A DNA stretch of 37,192 bases, taken from NCBI GenBank assembly GCA_963550135.1, contig CAUVBP010000012.1:1-37192 (forward strand), in the 5' to 3' direction. The notes under the pieces are model-generated. The model was not told the origin of the DNA. It was given only the letters and a program-made list of their open reading frames with translations, and ran no database searches. Shown in pieces: positions 15,943-24,041 of the stretch (position 1 is the first letter of the stretch; each line of letters starts with the position of its first letter). Both the position numbers and the translations under genes were made by a program. This stretch comes from Saccharimonas sp963550135. GTDB lineage: Bacteria; Patescibacteriota; Saccharimonadia; Saccharimonadales; Saccharimonadaceae.

Positions 15943-16422
15943 ATGCGAATTATCGGAATTGACCCTGGTACAGGTATTCTCGGATTTGGCGTAATTGATG
16001 TCAACGGCGGTAGAATGAGGCTGGTTACGGCTGGAGTGATCACTACGCCAGCACACACGCCATTACCAGATCGCCTTGAAGAGATCTACTCGGGTTTAAC
16101 CGATATTATTAAAGAGACGCAGCCGGATGTTATGTCGGTTGAAAAACTGTTTTTTACCAAGAATATTACGACAGCAATCAGCGTCGCCGAGGCGCGCGGC
16201 GTAGCAATATTGACAGGTCGCCAAGCGAAATTGCCAATTCACGAATACACGCCGAATGAAATCAAAAAATCAATCACTGGTTACGGTGCCGCCAAAAAGC
16301 CGCAAATTCAAGAAATGGTGCGTATTCAGCTAGGGTTGCAAGAGGTGCCGAAGCCTGATGATTGCGCTGACGCATTGGCGGCAGCTTTAACGCATGCGTT
16401 TATGAGCCGTATTGAAACGTAA
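15943..16422 (+). CDS. ruvC: Holliday junction resolvase RuvC
   Basis: 159 residues from the ATG at 15943, giving the standard N-terminus MRIIGIDPGTGILGFG. The GTG at 15928 would add MIHTS and sits one base after an AGGAAG, too close to use it. Catalytic acids are visible: D7 in IGIDPG, E in MSVEKLFF, and the C-terminal pair in PDDCADALAAALTHA. RuvC cuts Holliday junctions moved by RuvAB. It lies directly after the lamin-tail gene and 16-19 bp before the PBP gene. Confidence 0.97.
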   Translation: MRIIGIDPGTGILGFGVIDVNGGRMRLVTAGVITTPAHTPLPDRLEEIYSGLTDIIKETQPDVMSVEKLFFTKNITTAISVAEARGVAILTGRQAKLPIHEYTPNEIKKSITGYGAAKKPQIQEMVRIQLGLQEVPKPDDCADALAAALTHAFMSRIET

Positions 16423-16427
16423 GGTGA

Positions 16428-16433
16428 TATAAT
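16428..16433 (+). promoter_or_regulatory. -10 box of the PBP gene
   Basis: TATAAT ends 8 nt before the ATG at 16442 (5 nt before the alternative GTG at 16439). No ribosome site fits between them. Confidence 0.5.
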
Positions 16434-16441
16434 GGTAGGTG

Positions 16442-18964
16442 ATGCAGATACAAAAGCAACCGCCGCGTTTATCGCGCTACGCTAACATAGGTCGTAAGAA
16501 ATCTCCAGTTCGTAAGGTTCATCGCCAGCCGACGGGTAGGTTCGGTAAACTGGTCGCTTGGTGGCAAGGATTGTCGCGCAAGCAGAAAGTTGCCGTTGTT
16601 GGCGGTCCTATTCTAGCAATTATGATTATCATACCAGTGGTAACATACATCATGCTGGCTAATGATATCCGCGACGTTGAACGTTTGATGAACCGTAATA
16701 ATACCGGAATCGTTCTAAAAGACAGAAATGGTAAGACTTTTTATAGTATTGGTCGGGCTGAGAAACGCAATATCGTGAAACTCGATCAGATATCTGATCA
16801 TATGAAGAATGCTTTGCTGGCGAGCGAGGACAAGGATTTTTATAAACATGGCGGATTTAATCTTTTTAGTATCGCTAGGGCGGCAGTGACGCGGCATGGC
16901 GGCGGCTCGACTATCACTCAGCAATTGGTTAAGAATACCTTGCTAAGCGACGAGCATAGTTTGATGCGTAAATATCAGGAGTTCTTCATGTCGATTGCTG
17001 TCGAGCAAAACTATTCTAAAGACGAAATTCTCGACATGTATCTCAATTCGGTCTATTTTGGCGAAAACGCTTTTGGTATAGAGGATGCGGCTAAGACTTA
17101 TTTCAATAAAACACCGAAAGAACTAACTCTGGCAGAAAGCGCTATGCTGGTTGGTGTATTGCCGGCACCGAGCAGCTACTCGCCGATTAGCGGCAGTGCT
17201 GAATATGCTAAAGAACGGCAAAAAACGGTACTCAGTCGAATGGTAAAAGAGGGCTACGTCACCGAAGCGCAAAAAACAGAGGCTTTAGCCCAGCAATTGG
17301 CCTACGCGCCGCCGTCAACGCAGAATGATAGCGTGGCGCCGCATTTTGCTGAAATGGTGGTAGCTGAGCTCAGCGATAAATATAGCTCTAAAAAAGGCGG
17401 CTACGAAAAAGATGGCTACGAAAAAGTTATGCGTTCTGGTTATCAAGTCACAACGACGCTAGATATTGATATGCAGAATACCCTCAAAGACAACATTAAC
17501 AAGCAAATGAGGCATATTAACCGAATGGGCGGCTCTAATGCCAGCGGAGTTGTCGTTGATCCAACGACTGGTGAAGTTCGAGCTTTGGTTGGCAGTGCTG
17601 ATTATAATAATGAAAAATGGGGCAAGGTTAACATGGTAACGACTAGGCGCCAGCCAGGTTCTAGCTTCAAGCCGATTTATTACGCAGCAGCATTGGCAGA
17701 CGGCGTGATTACGCCAGCGACTATTTTGCAAGATAAAGTTAAGGATTTTGGCGGCGGCTATGTGCCCCGCGATGCCGATAAAAATGAAGCTAGCCGCGGC
17801 GGTAGTGCTACGGTGCGCCAGGCTCTCAACTGGTCATTGAATATCCCGAGTGTTGAGGTTATGCAAAAATACGGCATTTCTCGTTCAGTAACAGCTGCTA
17901 ACAGTATGGGCATTTCCTCTATCAAGAAGGGCGATCACGGCTTATCGTTGGCGCTTGGTTCGGCCGAGGCATCTTTGCAGGATATGGTGCATGCTTATAC
18001 CGCTTTCGCTAATAGCGGCAAGCAATATGATATTACTAAAATTACTCAGATTGACGATAAATACGCTAAAACAATCTACAAACACGAGGGCAAGTCTAAA
18101 CAAGTTATTAGCGCTCAGGGGGCTTACCTAATCTCAGATATTCTTAGCGACAGGACAACTCGCGCACGCATCTTTGGTTCGTCAATTACGGTTAACGGCA
18201 ATCATACTGTTGCTGTTAAAACTGGTACTACCAACGACAACCGCGATGCTTGGACAATTGGCTATAATCCGCAATACGTTGTTGGTGTTTGGGTTGGCAA
18301 TAATGATAACTCGGCTATGATTAGCGGTGGTAGCGACATGGCTGGGCCGATTTGGAAGAGTACGATGACGTCGCTATTGTCAGGCAAGCCAGATGTTAAA
18401 TTCACTCTGCCGAGCGGTATTGTTCAGCGCGCTGTCTGTAAAGACAAGGGCGGCTTGGCGGCGAAAGCTGGCGCTAATACTTATAATGAATACTTTATGA
18501 GCGGCGCTCTGCCGACTGAACCGTGTAATTCCGAGCCAACTAAAGTATCTGTTTGCAACCTCTCTACCGGCAAGGTTGAAACTATCGACGATGACAAGTT
18601 TGACTCGACGAAATATTCAAAAGATACTGCTAATTGTAAGGCGCCGACGATTACTGTTTGCAACCTCTCTACCGGCAAGGTTGAAACTATCGACGAAGCT
18701 AGCTTTAACTCGACAAAATACTCGAAAGACACTGCTAACTGTAAAAGTACAAATGCTAAAGTGGCAGCTTGCGATCTCAAGACAGGCTCAGTGGTTATGG
18801 TCGATAAAAGTAAAATCGACGGCGTGAACTACAGTAAAGATACTAGCAATTGTGCGGCTGCTGGCGGAAACGATAATAGTGGCGGCGGCTCGGGCGATTC
18901 TGGCGGTAGCAATAATGGCGGCAATAATAGTAATAATCCTGGCGGTAACACTACGTCGCCATAG
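16442..18964 (+). CDS. Class A penicillin-binding protein (PBP1-like)
   Basis: 840 residues. A basic cytoplasmic N-terminus and a membrane helix (about 50-72) lead to a GT51 transglycosylase domain with catalytic E129 in LASEDKDFY, then GGSTITQQLVKN and ILDMYLNSVYFGENAFG. The transpeptidase domain has Ser407 in SSFK, the SLN motif in NWSLNIPS and KTGTT near 593. It polymerises and cross-links peptidoglycan. The C-terminus carries three Cys repeats (about 702-804) and a Gly/Asn/Ser-rich tail, outside the usual family core. The gene sits between ruvC and ruvA. An in-frame GTG at 16439 is an alternative start one codon longer. Confidence 0.96.
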   Translation: MQIQKQPPRLSRYANIGRKKSPVRKVHRQPTGRFGKLVAWWQGLSRKQKVAVVGGPILAIMIIIPVVTYIMLANDIRDVERLMNRNNTGIVLKDRNGKTFYSIGRAEKRNIVKLDQISDHMKNALLASEDKDFYKHGGFNLFSIARAAVTRHGGGSTITQQLVKNTLLSDEHSLMRKYQEFFMSIAVEQNYSKDEILDMYLNSVYFGENAFGIEDAAKTYFNKTPKELTLAESAMLVGVLPAPSSYSPISGSAEYAKERQKTVLSRMVKEGYVTEAQKTEALAQQLAYAPPSTQNDSVAPHFAEMVVAELSDKYSSKKGGYEKDGYEKVMRSGYQVTTTLDIDMQNTLKDNINKQMRHINRMGGSNASGVVVDPTTGEVRALVGSADYNNEKWGKVNMVTTRRQPGSSFKPIYYAAALADGVITPATILQDKVKDFGGGYVPRDADKNEASRGGSATVRQALNWSLNIPSVEVMQKYGISRSVTAANSMGISSIKKGDHGLSLALGSAEASLQDMVHAYTAFANSGKQYDITKITQIDDKYAKTIYKHEGKSKQVISAQGAYLISDILSDRTTRARIFGSSITVNGNHTVAVKTGTTNDNRDAWTIGYNPQYVVGVWVGNNDNSAMISGGSDMAGPIWKSTMTSLLSGKPDVKFTLPSGIVQRAVCKDKGGLAAKAGANTYNEYFMSGALPTEPCNSEPTKVSVCNLSTGKVETIDDDKFDSTKYSKDTANCKAPTITVCNLSTGKVETIDEASFNSTKYSKDTANCKSTNAKVAACDLKTGSVVMVDKSKIDGVNYSKDTSNCAAAGGNDNSGGGSGDSGGSNNGGNNSNNPGGNTTSP
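18549..18853 (+). repeat. Tandem Cys repeats at the PBP C-terminus
   Basis: Three repeats of 35-37 residues, each beginning with Cys (residues about 705, 740, 777) in a (V/A)C(N/D)L(S/K)TG pattern and ending YSKDT(A/S)NC. The first two share an identical 43-nt DNA stretch (18549-18591 and 18654-18696) at a 105-bp period, indicating a recent duplication. The third is diverged. Confidence 0.9.
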
Positions 18965-18970
18965 CTAATT

Positions 18971-19549
18971 ATGATAGCTCATCTTTCTGGTGTAATCGCT
19001 GAAAAGTTTGGCGCGGGCAGCGTCGTGATTGACGTTCACGGCGTCGGTTACGAAGTTAGCGTGTCGGCTGGTGATTTTGAGGCGGTGGCGCTGAATCAAG
19101 ACATCAAGTTTTATACCTACCACCATGTGCGCGAGCAGGCGGAAGAGCTGTTCGGTTTTTCTAGTTTGGCTGCAAAAAAACTGTTTGAAATGCTGATTAC
19201 TGTTCAGGGTGTCGGCCCGAAGGCGGCGCTAGCGATTCTCAGCCTGGGCGATGCGGAACAGGTACGCAACGCCATTGCCAACGCTGACAGTGCTTTTGTG
19301 CAAAAAGCTGCTGGCATTGGCAAAAAAACTGCTGAACGCGTGGTGGTTGATTTGAGTGATAAAGTTGGCTTGCCGACGCAGTATGGTCGGGCGGATACAC
19401 CGGTTCAGGCCGAATTGCATACTGCTGATGAAGCGTTAGAGGCGCTGATGGCGCTGGGCTATACCTTGGCTGACGCTACTAAAGCGCTGGAAAACGTTGA
19501 TACCAACCTGCCGACAGCACAGCGGGTGACTGAGGCGCTGAAGAAATAA
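18971..19549 (+). CDS. ruvA: Holliday junction DNA helicase subunit RuvA
   Basis: 192 residues. An N-terminal OB domain (MIAHLSGVIAEKFG, VIDVHGVGYEV) is followed by paired helix-hairpin-helix motifs: VQGVGPKAALAILS and AGIGKKTAERVVVDL. The C-terminal three-helix domain (ADEALEALMALGYTLADATKAL) contacts RuvB. It starts 6 bp after the PBP stop with no clear ribosome site, so it is probably co-transcribed. RuvA binds Holliday junctions and loads RuvB. Confidence 0.97.
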   Translation: MIAHLSGVIAEKFGAGSVVIDVHGVGYEVSVSAGDFEAVALNQDIKFYTYHHVREQAEELFGFSSLAAKKLFEMLITVQGVGPKAALAILSLGDAEQVRNAIANADSAFVQKAAGIGKKTAERVVVDLSDKVGLPTQYGRADTPVQAELHTADEALEALMALGYTLADATKALENVDTNLPTAQRVTEALKK

Positions 19550-19608
19550 TAAGTTTGACATATACCCAGCAGAACTGACTCGTTTACAGGGTTCACGACA
19601 CCCGACTA

Positions 19609-19637
19609 TTGACTAATTAGCATAAATGATATATAAT
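19609..19637 (+). promoter_or_regulatory. Promoter of the HD/phosphodiesterase-like gene
   Basis: TTGACT (19609-19614), exactly 17 bp, TATAAT (19632-19637): near consensus. The -10 ends 8 nt before the GTG at 19646, so the message is probably leaderless or nearly so. Confidence 0.8.
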
Positions 19638-19645
19638 ATAGCTCT

Positions 19646-20554
19646 GTGAATAGAGCTACTACCGAAAAAATTCTCGATAACCAGCTATGGAAACGCCGAA
19701 ACGTTGCTTACCAAGACGACCCAACGGTGACCGCTGCGGAATTAACAGTATCAGCAAAGGTGTTGGATCGATATACCTCAGAGGAGAATCTCGCAAAGCT
19801 ATTTTATAACAGAGAACAAGCAGAATCTCTTGCTGGACTATCGGCCGAGTTACTGACTACCTACCCAAATTATCCATATCACCAGCCAGCGCACGGTGTG
19901 GATGTGATGCACACAACGCGCCTACTGACAGATATGATTCCAGCAGACAAGATGAGCTCGGATCAGAAAGATCTGTTACTAGTAGCAGCGGCAGCACACG
20001 ATGCTGGATTTAAAGCCGGTCCACCGCCGGACGGTTATGTTACGAAAGAACATTATTCGGTCTCGTTTCTTGATGAGCAGTACGAACCTGGTTCAGCTGA
20101 GTACGAGTTTATGGAACGTGCGATCATCGGCACTATTCCTGGCCCAAAAGAACAAATCTGTCGCGACAGTATCCAGGCAAAATTATTACATCATGCTGAC
20201 CTTGGTTATGTCTGGCGATCAGGCGGTCAAGATTTTTTGAATTACACCATGCGATTTCGGTTTGAAGAATGTAGTGAGTTATCATGGCGAGAGTTTCAAG
20301 AATTAGAGGATCTATTTTTGCCACATTATCAGCAGTATCTAGAAAAAGACATGAGGGAATGTGGTGTCGCAGAAGAAGTGATTGAGCAGATGGTGCGCCA
20401 GGTTGCCGAAAATAGGCGATTTATCACTAACCCAGAACTGGATGAACCGAGCCAAGAAATACTTCAGGATTGGCCAATGGCTCACAGTGAGAAGCTGTCA
20501 TCTCCTCGTCATATGGGTAAGACAGCCTTTGCAAACTCTGGTGTATCTTTGTAG
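19646..20554 (+). CDS. HD-domain phosphohydrolase, cyclic-nucleotide phosphodiesterase-like
   Basis: 302 residues from a GTG start. The metal-binding pattern resembles class I cyclic-nucleotide phosphodiesterases: YPYHQPAHGVDVMH (H79, H83), AAAAHDAGF (H118, D119), and a later acidic or His site in LLHHADLGYV near 185. The usual Asn of YHN is replaced by Gln. No GAF, transmembrane or regulatory domain is visible. It could hydrolyse a cyclic or other nucleotide, but the substrate is unknown. It has its own strong promoter and lies between ruvA and ruvB, where its relation to recombination is unclear. Confidence 0.75.
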   Translation: MNRATTEKILDNQLWKRRNVAYQDDPTVTAAELTVSAKVLDRYTSEENLAKLFYNREQAESLAGLSAELLTTYPNYPYHQPAHGVDVMHTTRLLTDMIPADKMSSDQKDLLLVAAAAHDAGFKAGPPPDGYVTKEHYSVSFLDEQYEPGSAEYEFMERAIIGTIPGPKEQICRDSIQAKLLHHADLGYVWRSGGQDFLNYTMRFRFEECSELSWREFQELEDLFLPHYQQYLEKDMRECGVAEEVIEQMVRQVAENRRFITNPELDEPSQEILQDWPMAHSEKLSSPRHMGKTAFANSGVSL

Positions 20555-20558
20555 ATGA

Positions 20559-20564
20559 TATAAT
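20559..20564 (+). promoter_or_regulatory. -10 box of ruvB
   Basis: TATAAT ends 6 nt before the ATG at 20571. No ribosome site or clear -35 is present. Confidence 0.5.
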
Positions 20565-20570
20565 AAAGCT

Positions 20571-21581
20571 ATGGCAATTGAGAGAATAGTCGATACTAGC
20601 TCGCACGATGATGACGCCGAGGAGCAGCGGATTGAAGTTAGTCTGCGTCCGCAGAATTTCAATGAATATGTTGGTCAAGAACGGTTGAAGCGTAATTTAC
20701 GCCTGGCAATTGAGGCGGCAAAGAAGCGTGGTGAGCCGCTGGATCATGTACTACTCTACGGTCCACCAGGACTAGGCAAGACGACTATGGCGACGGTGAT
20801 TGCTAATGAAATGAGCACAAATTTGCGCGTGACCAGCGGCCCGGCAATTGAGAAAGCGGGCGATTTGGCGTCGATTTTGACCAACCTGGCGGACGGCGAT
20901 ATTTTGTTCATCGATGAGATCCATCGACTCGGTCGGGCGGTGGAGGAGATTTTGTATTCGGCCATGGAAGATTTCAAGCTGGATATCGTCATCGGCAAAG
21001 GGCCGGCAGCTCGGTCAATCCGGCTGGATCTGCCGCGGTTTACGGTCATCGGTGCGACGACGCGGACGGGTAGTCTGGCGGCACCGCTGCGCGATCGGTT
21101 TGGGCATATTTACCGCTTGGAATTTTACGAGCCAGAGGATATTGCTAAGATTGTGACGCGGAGTGCAGCTATTTTGGAGTCGTCGATTCGGCATGAAGCG
21201 GCGAACCTGTTGTCGACGCGGGCTCGCCTGACACCGCGCATCGCTAATCGCCTGCTCAAGCGCGTGCGCGACTATGCCGACGTCAACGGCGATGGCATAA
21301 TTGATGTAAAAACGACAGCGAGTGCTTTGGAAATGCTGGAAGTGGACGAGCTGGGATTAGACCCAGCCGACCGTAATTTACTACAATCAATTCTGGAAAA
21401 TTACGGCGATAATCCGGTGGGGCTAACCACCATTGCTGCCCTGACAGGCGACGAAGCAACGACGATCGAGGATTTTTATGAGCCGTATTTACTGCAAATT
21501 GGCTTCATCGAGCGCACACCGCGCGGCCGCCGGGTAACGATTAAGGCGAAGCGGCATCTCGGCAATGCAGGGAATTTATAG
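20571..21581 (+). CDS. ruvB: Holliday junction branch migration ATPase RuvB
   Basis: 336 residues, full length. Walker A GPPGLGKTT at 64-72, Walker B FIDEIHRL, sensor 1 IGATTR with the following GSLAAPLRDRFG, and a C-terminal winged helix ending TPRGRRVT. Residue order around RPQNFNEYVGQ is canonical. The hexameric motor drives branch migration with RuvA, and RuvC then cuts. The HD gene separates it from ruvA, and it appears to have its own -10 box. Confidence 0.98.
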   Translation: MAIERIVDTSSHDDDAEEQRIEVSLRPQNFNEYVGQERLKRNLRLAIEAAKKRGEPLDHVLLYGPPGLGKTTMATVIANEMSTNLRVTSGPAIEKAGDLASILTNLADGDILFIDEIHRLGRAVEEILYSAMEDFKLDIVIGKGPAARSIRLDLPRFTVIGATTRTGSLAAPLRDRFGHIYRLEFYEPEDIAKIVTRSAAILESSIRHEAANLLSTRARLTPRIANRLLKRVRDYADVNGDGIIDVKTTASALEMLEVDELGLDPADRNLLQSILENYGDNPVGLTTIAALTGDEATTIEDFYEPYLLQIGFIERTPRGRRVTIKAKRHLGNAGNL

Positions 21582-21599
21582 TATACTACAAGTAGTATA
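21582..21599 (+). promoter_or_regulatory. Perfect palindrome before the PH-domain gene
   Basis: TATACTAC-AA-GTAGTATA: an 8-bp perfect inverted repeat with a 2-bp centre, starting on the base after the ruvB stop and ending 14 bp before the ATG at 21614. It contains TATACT, usable as a -10, so it may be an operator overlapping a promoter. There is no T run, so a terminator is unlikely. Confidence 0.55.
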
Positions 21600-21613
21600 A
21601 ATGAGGAGGTATC

Positions 21614-22387
21614 ATGGACGATGACGATAGCCGCAGACCAGTCGCTTACGACGCTGAAGGACGTCCGTTATATACAGCTTCACAACAGCAAGAGCAGACT
21701 ACTGGTACAGAATCGGCTGTACAAACCAACCCAGTATCAGTCACCGACTCTGGCAAGCAGGTAGTACATGTGGCGTGCTCAACCGAACCGATTCCGGTTC
21801 ATATTTCCGAAGAGACCCGCCGCAAGCACGAGGAATCATGCCGCCTCTACCCGTGGCTTAATCTCAGCGAGCATGAGTATGTCATTCAAATGATTCCGCG
21901 GCACAGCATTGGTATTTGGGGGCCGACATTTGCGATGATTCTTGCAATTATTTTGGTGTCAGTTTTCATGTTTTGCTACCCTGATATTGCTAAGCCGATT
22001 GGCTTGGCGCAATCAATGTATCCGCAGGTTATTTTGATTTGCTTGATGGTGATTATTTTATTCGGTATCGGTTTGTATATAGCGATTTGGGTATATATGC
22101 AAAATCGCTTTTTCCTGACCAACGAAAGTGTTATTCAAGAAATTCAAATAAGCTTGTTTTCAAAACGCGAACAAACAGTTAGCCTGATGAATATCGAGGA
22201 CTCTAGCTACTCGCAAAAAGGTATTCTACAAACTTTATTTAATTACGGATCGATTCGGTTAAGTACTGAGGGCGACGAAACAACCTATCGCTTTAGCTAT
22301 GTTGCTGATCCAAAAAACCAAGTAGCGGTACTTAATAATGCCGTTGAGGCATTCAAGAACGGCCGCCCAGTCACGAATGATGACTAG
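21614..22387 (+). CDS. Membrane protein with bacterial PH (DUF304-type) domain
   Basis: 257 residues with a strong GAGGAGG site at 21603-21609. The N-terminal ~95 residues are hydrophilic and low complexity (poly-Gln patch). Two membrane helices follow at about 100-120 and 136-160. The C-terminal ~90 residues look like a bPH domain, from NRFFLTNESVIQEIQISLFSKREQTV to INIED-type and GSIRLSTEG patterns. Function is unknown; bPH proteins are membrane-associated scaffolds. Its 3' end is 4 bp from the convergent pilin gene. Confidence 0.75.
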   Translation: MDDDDSRRPVAYDAEGRPLYTASQQQEQTTGTESAVQTNPVSVTDSGKQVVHVACSTEPIPVHISEETRRKHEESCRLYPWLNLSEHEYVIQMIPRHSIGIWGPTFAMILAIILVSVFMFCYPDIAKPIGLAQSMYPQVILICLMVIILFGIGLYIAIWVYMQNRFFLTNESVIQEIQISLFSKREQTVSLMNIEDSSYSQKGILQTLFNYGSIRLSTEGDETTYRFSYVADPKNQVAVLNNAVEAFKNGRPVTNDD

Positions 22388-22391
22388 CTGA

Positions 22392-22790
22392 TTATTTCTT
22401 GTGATCGCGATTAGTCTTGGTGTAAGTATCTTCACGCTCCATTGAACTGCGCAGCGTGTAGCCAGTGCATCGATTTTCGTTATTGCAACCTGTTGATTCG
22501 TAGACGTAGTTGCTGCCGCTATTGCCAAGTTTTTTGCCTTTCGGATCGGTGAAAAGAGCAGGGTCGACGGTGCGCAGTGTTTTGCTGTCAATCGAAGCCG
22601 GATAATAGCCGTTTTTAGCGTAGAAATACTCTTCCAATCCGTAATACATCGCGTTGATAGCGACTTTACGCTGATTGTCGCGAGCAGTGGCATCGATAGT
22701 TGCTTTTTCATTAAAAAATAGCCAACTGCCAACTCCAAGTAAAACTATCACCAGTAAAAGTTCAATAACTGTGAAGCCGTTTTGTTTCAT
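22392..22790 (-). CDS. Type IV pilin-like protein (prepilin)
   Basis: 132 residues from the ATG at 22790, which places MKQNG before the prepilin cleavage site and FTVIELLLVIVLLG after it. Glu5 of the mature protein is present. The longer frame starting at 22823 is less likely because it would cross this gene's own promoter. The C-terminal part has two Cys (STGC and NRC), fitting a disulfide-bonded loop. It is processed by a prepilin peptidase not encoded here and assembled by the pil operon about 2 kb away. Confidence 0.85.
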   Translation of the reverse strand: MKQNGFTVIELLLVIVLLGVGSWLFFNEKATIDATARDNQRKVAINAMYYGLEEYFYAKNGYYPASIDSKTLRTVDPALFTDPKGKKLGNSGSNYVYESTGCNNENRCTGYTLRSSMEREDTYTKTNRDHKK

Positions 22791-22797
22791 ATTTACC

Positions 22798-22806
22798 ATT
22801 ATACCA
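22798..22806 (-). promoter_or_regulatory. Extended -10 promoter of the pilin gene
   Basis: On the minus strand TGGTATAAT, an extended -10, ends 7 nt before the ATG at 22790. It lies about 20 bp from the divergent recA -10. Confidence 0.6.
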
Positions 22807-22824
22807 AAAACTGCGTCGCTCATG

Positions 22825-22830
22825 TATAAT
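22825..22830 (+). promoter_or_regulatory. -10 box of recA
   Basis: TATAAT 27 bp before the recA ATG, leaving a leader of about 20 nt that contains the AAAGGGGAG ribosome site. No LexA-type box is recognised. Confidence 0.5.
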
Positions 22831-22857
22831 TAAAGATATCAGCAAGAAAGGGGAGAT

Positions 22858-23901
22858 ATGGCGAAGAAAAGCGAACCAAAAACATCTGCAGATAAGCCAG
22901 CGGCTGACGAGGGCAAGTTAAAGGCGTTGGGTTTGGCGATGGAGCAGATTACCAAGCAATTCGGCGACGGTTCAATCATGAAGCTAGGAGAGGCTAAAAA
23001 AGTTGATGTCGAGCTATTGCCAAGTGGTAGTCTGAGCTTAGATTTGGCGCTGGGCGGCGGTTATCCGAAAGGTCGAATTATCGAGATTTATGGTCCAGAG
23101 TCGAGTGGTAAGACAACCTTGACGCTGCATGCTATCGCCGAAATGCAAAAACAAGGCGGGACGGCAGCTTTTATTGATGCTGAGCATGCACTTGATCCAG
23201 CATATGCTAAACGGCTTGGCGTTGACACTGATAATTTGCTAGTATCGCAACCCGACAACGGCGAGCAAGCGCTGGAAATTGTCGAAACGCTTGTGCGCTC
23301 AAATGCCGTTGACCTAATAGTAGTTGATTCGGTTGCAGCATTGGTGCCGCAAGCTGAAATCGACGGTGACATGGGTGATTCACACATGGGTTTGCAAGCA
23401 CGATTAATGAGCCAAGCACTACGCAAACTAACCGGTATTATTAACAAGTCGAAGGCTACAGTAATCTTCATCAATCAAATCCGCATGAAAATCGGTGTGA
23501 TGTTCGGTAACCCCGAGACGACTACTGGCGGTAACGCGCTGAAATTTTATGCATCGGTGCGAGCGGACATTCGCCGAATTGGGCAAATCAAGGACGGTGA
23601 TGAAATTCGCGGTAATCGCACGCGCGTCAAAATCGTCAAGAACAAGATTGCGCCGCCATTCCGTACGGCTGAGTTTGATATCATGTATAACGAAGGTATC
23701 AGCAAGACGGGCGATGTTGTCGATCTGGGTGTTCAGTACGGAATCTTGAGCAAATCTGGAGCGTTTTATAAGTATAATGATGCAACGATCGGCCAAGGCC
23801 GCGAAGCTACTAAAAGATACTTGAAAGAAAATCCAGAAGTCCTGGCTGAGATTGACGCTAAAGTTCGCGAAAAGGTTGCTGAACCAGAACCGAAAGACTA
23901 G
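22858..23901 (+). CDS. recA: Recombinase RecA
   Basis: 347 residues. Walker A GPESSGKT at 79-86, Walker B LIVVDSVAAL, the L1 loop MGLQARLMSQALRK and the L2 region GNPETTTGGNALKF. A Lys/Ala-rich N-terminal extension of about 20 residues precedes the standard start. A strong AAAGGGGAG site lies just upstream. RecA forms the strand-exchange filament. Its negative regulator RecX lies immediately downstream, and pilus and ComEC genes are nearby, linking uptake and recombination. Confidence 0.99.
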   Translation: MAKKSEPKTSADKPAADEGKLKALGLAMEQITKQFGDGSIMKLGEAKKVDVELLPSGSLSLDLALGGGYPKGRIIEIYGPESSGKTTLTLHAIAEMQKQGGTAAFIDAEHALDPAYAKRLGVDTDNLLVSQPDNGEQALEIVETLVRSNAVDLIVVDSVAALVPQAEIDGDMGDSHMGLQARLMSQALRKLTGIINKSKATVIFINQIRMKIGVMFGNPETTTGGNALKFYASVRADIRRIGQIKDGDEIRGNRTRVKIVKNKIAPPFRTAEFDIMYNEGISKTGDVVDLGVQYGILSKSGAFYKYNDATIGQGREATKRYLKENPEVLAEIDAKVREKVAEPEPKD

Positions 23902-24029
23902 AAGTAAAAAGAAAACAGCCCGCTAGAAGTATATTCGAGCTAAGTTTAGTGGTGTGGTGTCTTTGAATACTCTGATAATTTATGCGAACTATAGTAGCTT
24001 GCTAGTCGGTAAATGGCCGCTTTTTCAGC

Positions 24030-24035
24030 TATAAT
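24030..24035 (+). promoter_or_regulatory. -10 box of recX
   Basis: TATAAT ends 6 nt before the ATG at 24042, with no ribosome site between. The remaining ~130 bp after recA shows no convincing terminator. Confidence 0.5.
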
Positions 24036-24041
24036 AATGAT

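Noticed and set aside
18576..18827. Small frame over the PBP repeats.
   Set aside because: Off-frame reading of the tandem repeat, with repetitive composition.
24005..24025. Weak CGGT/GCCG hairpin with CTTTTTC after recA as a terminator.
   Set aside because: Stem of only about 4 bp including a wobble pair.
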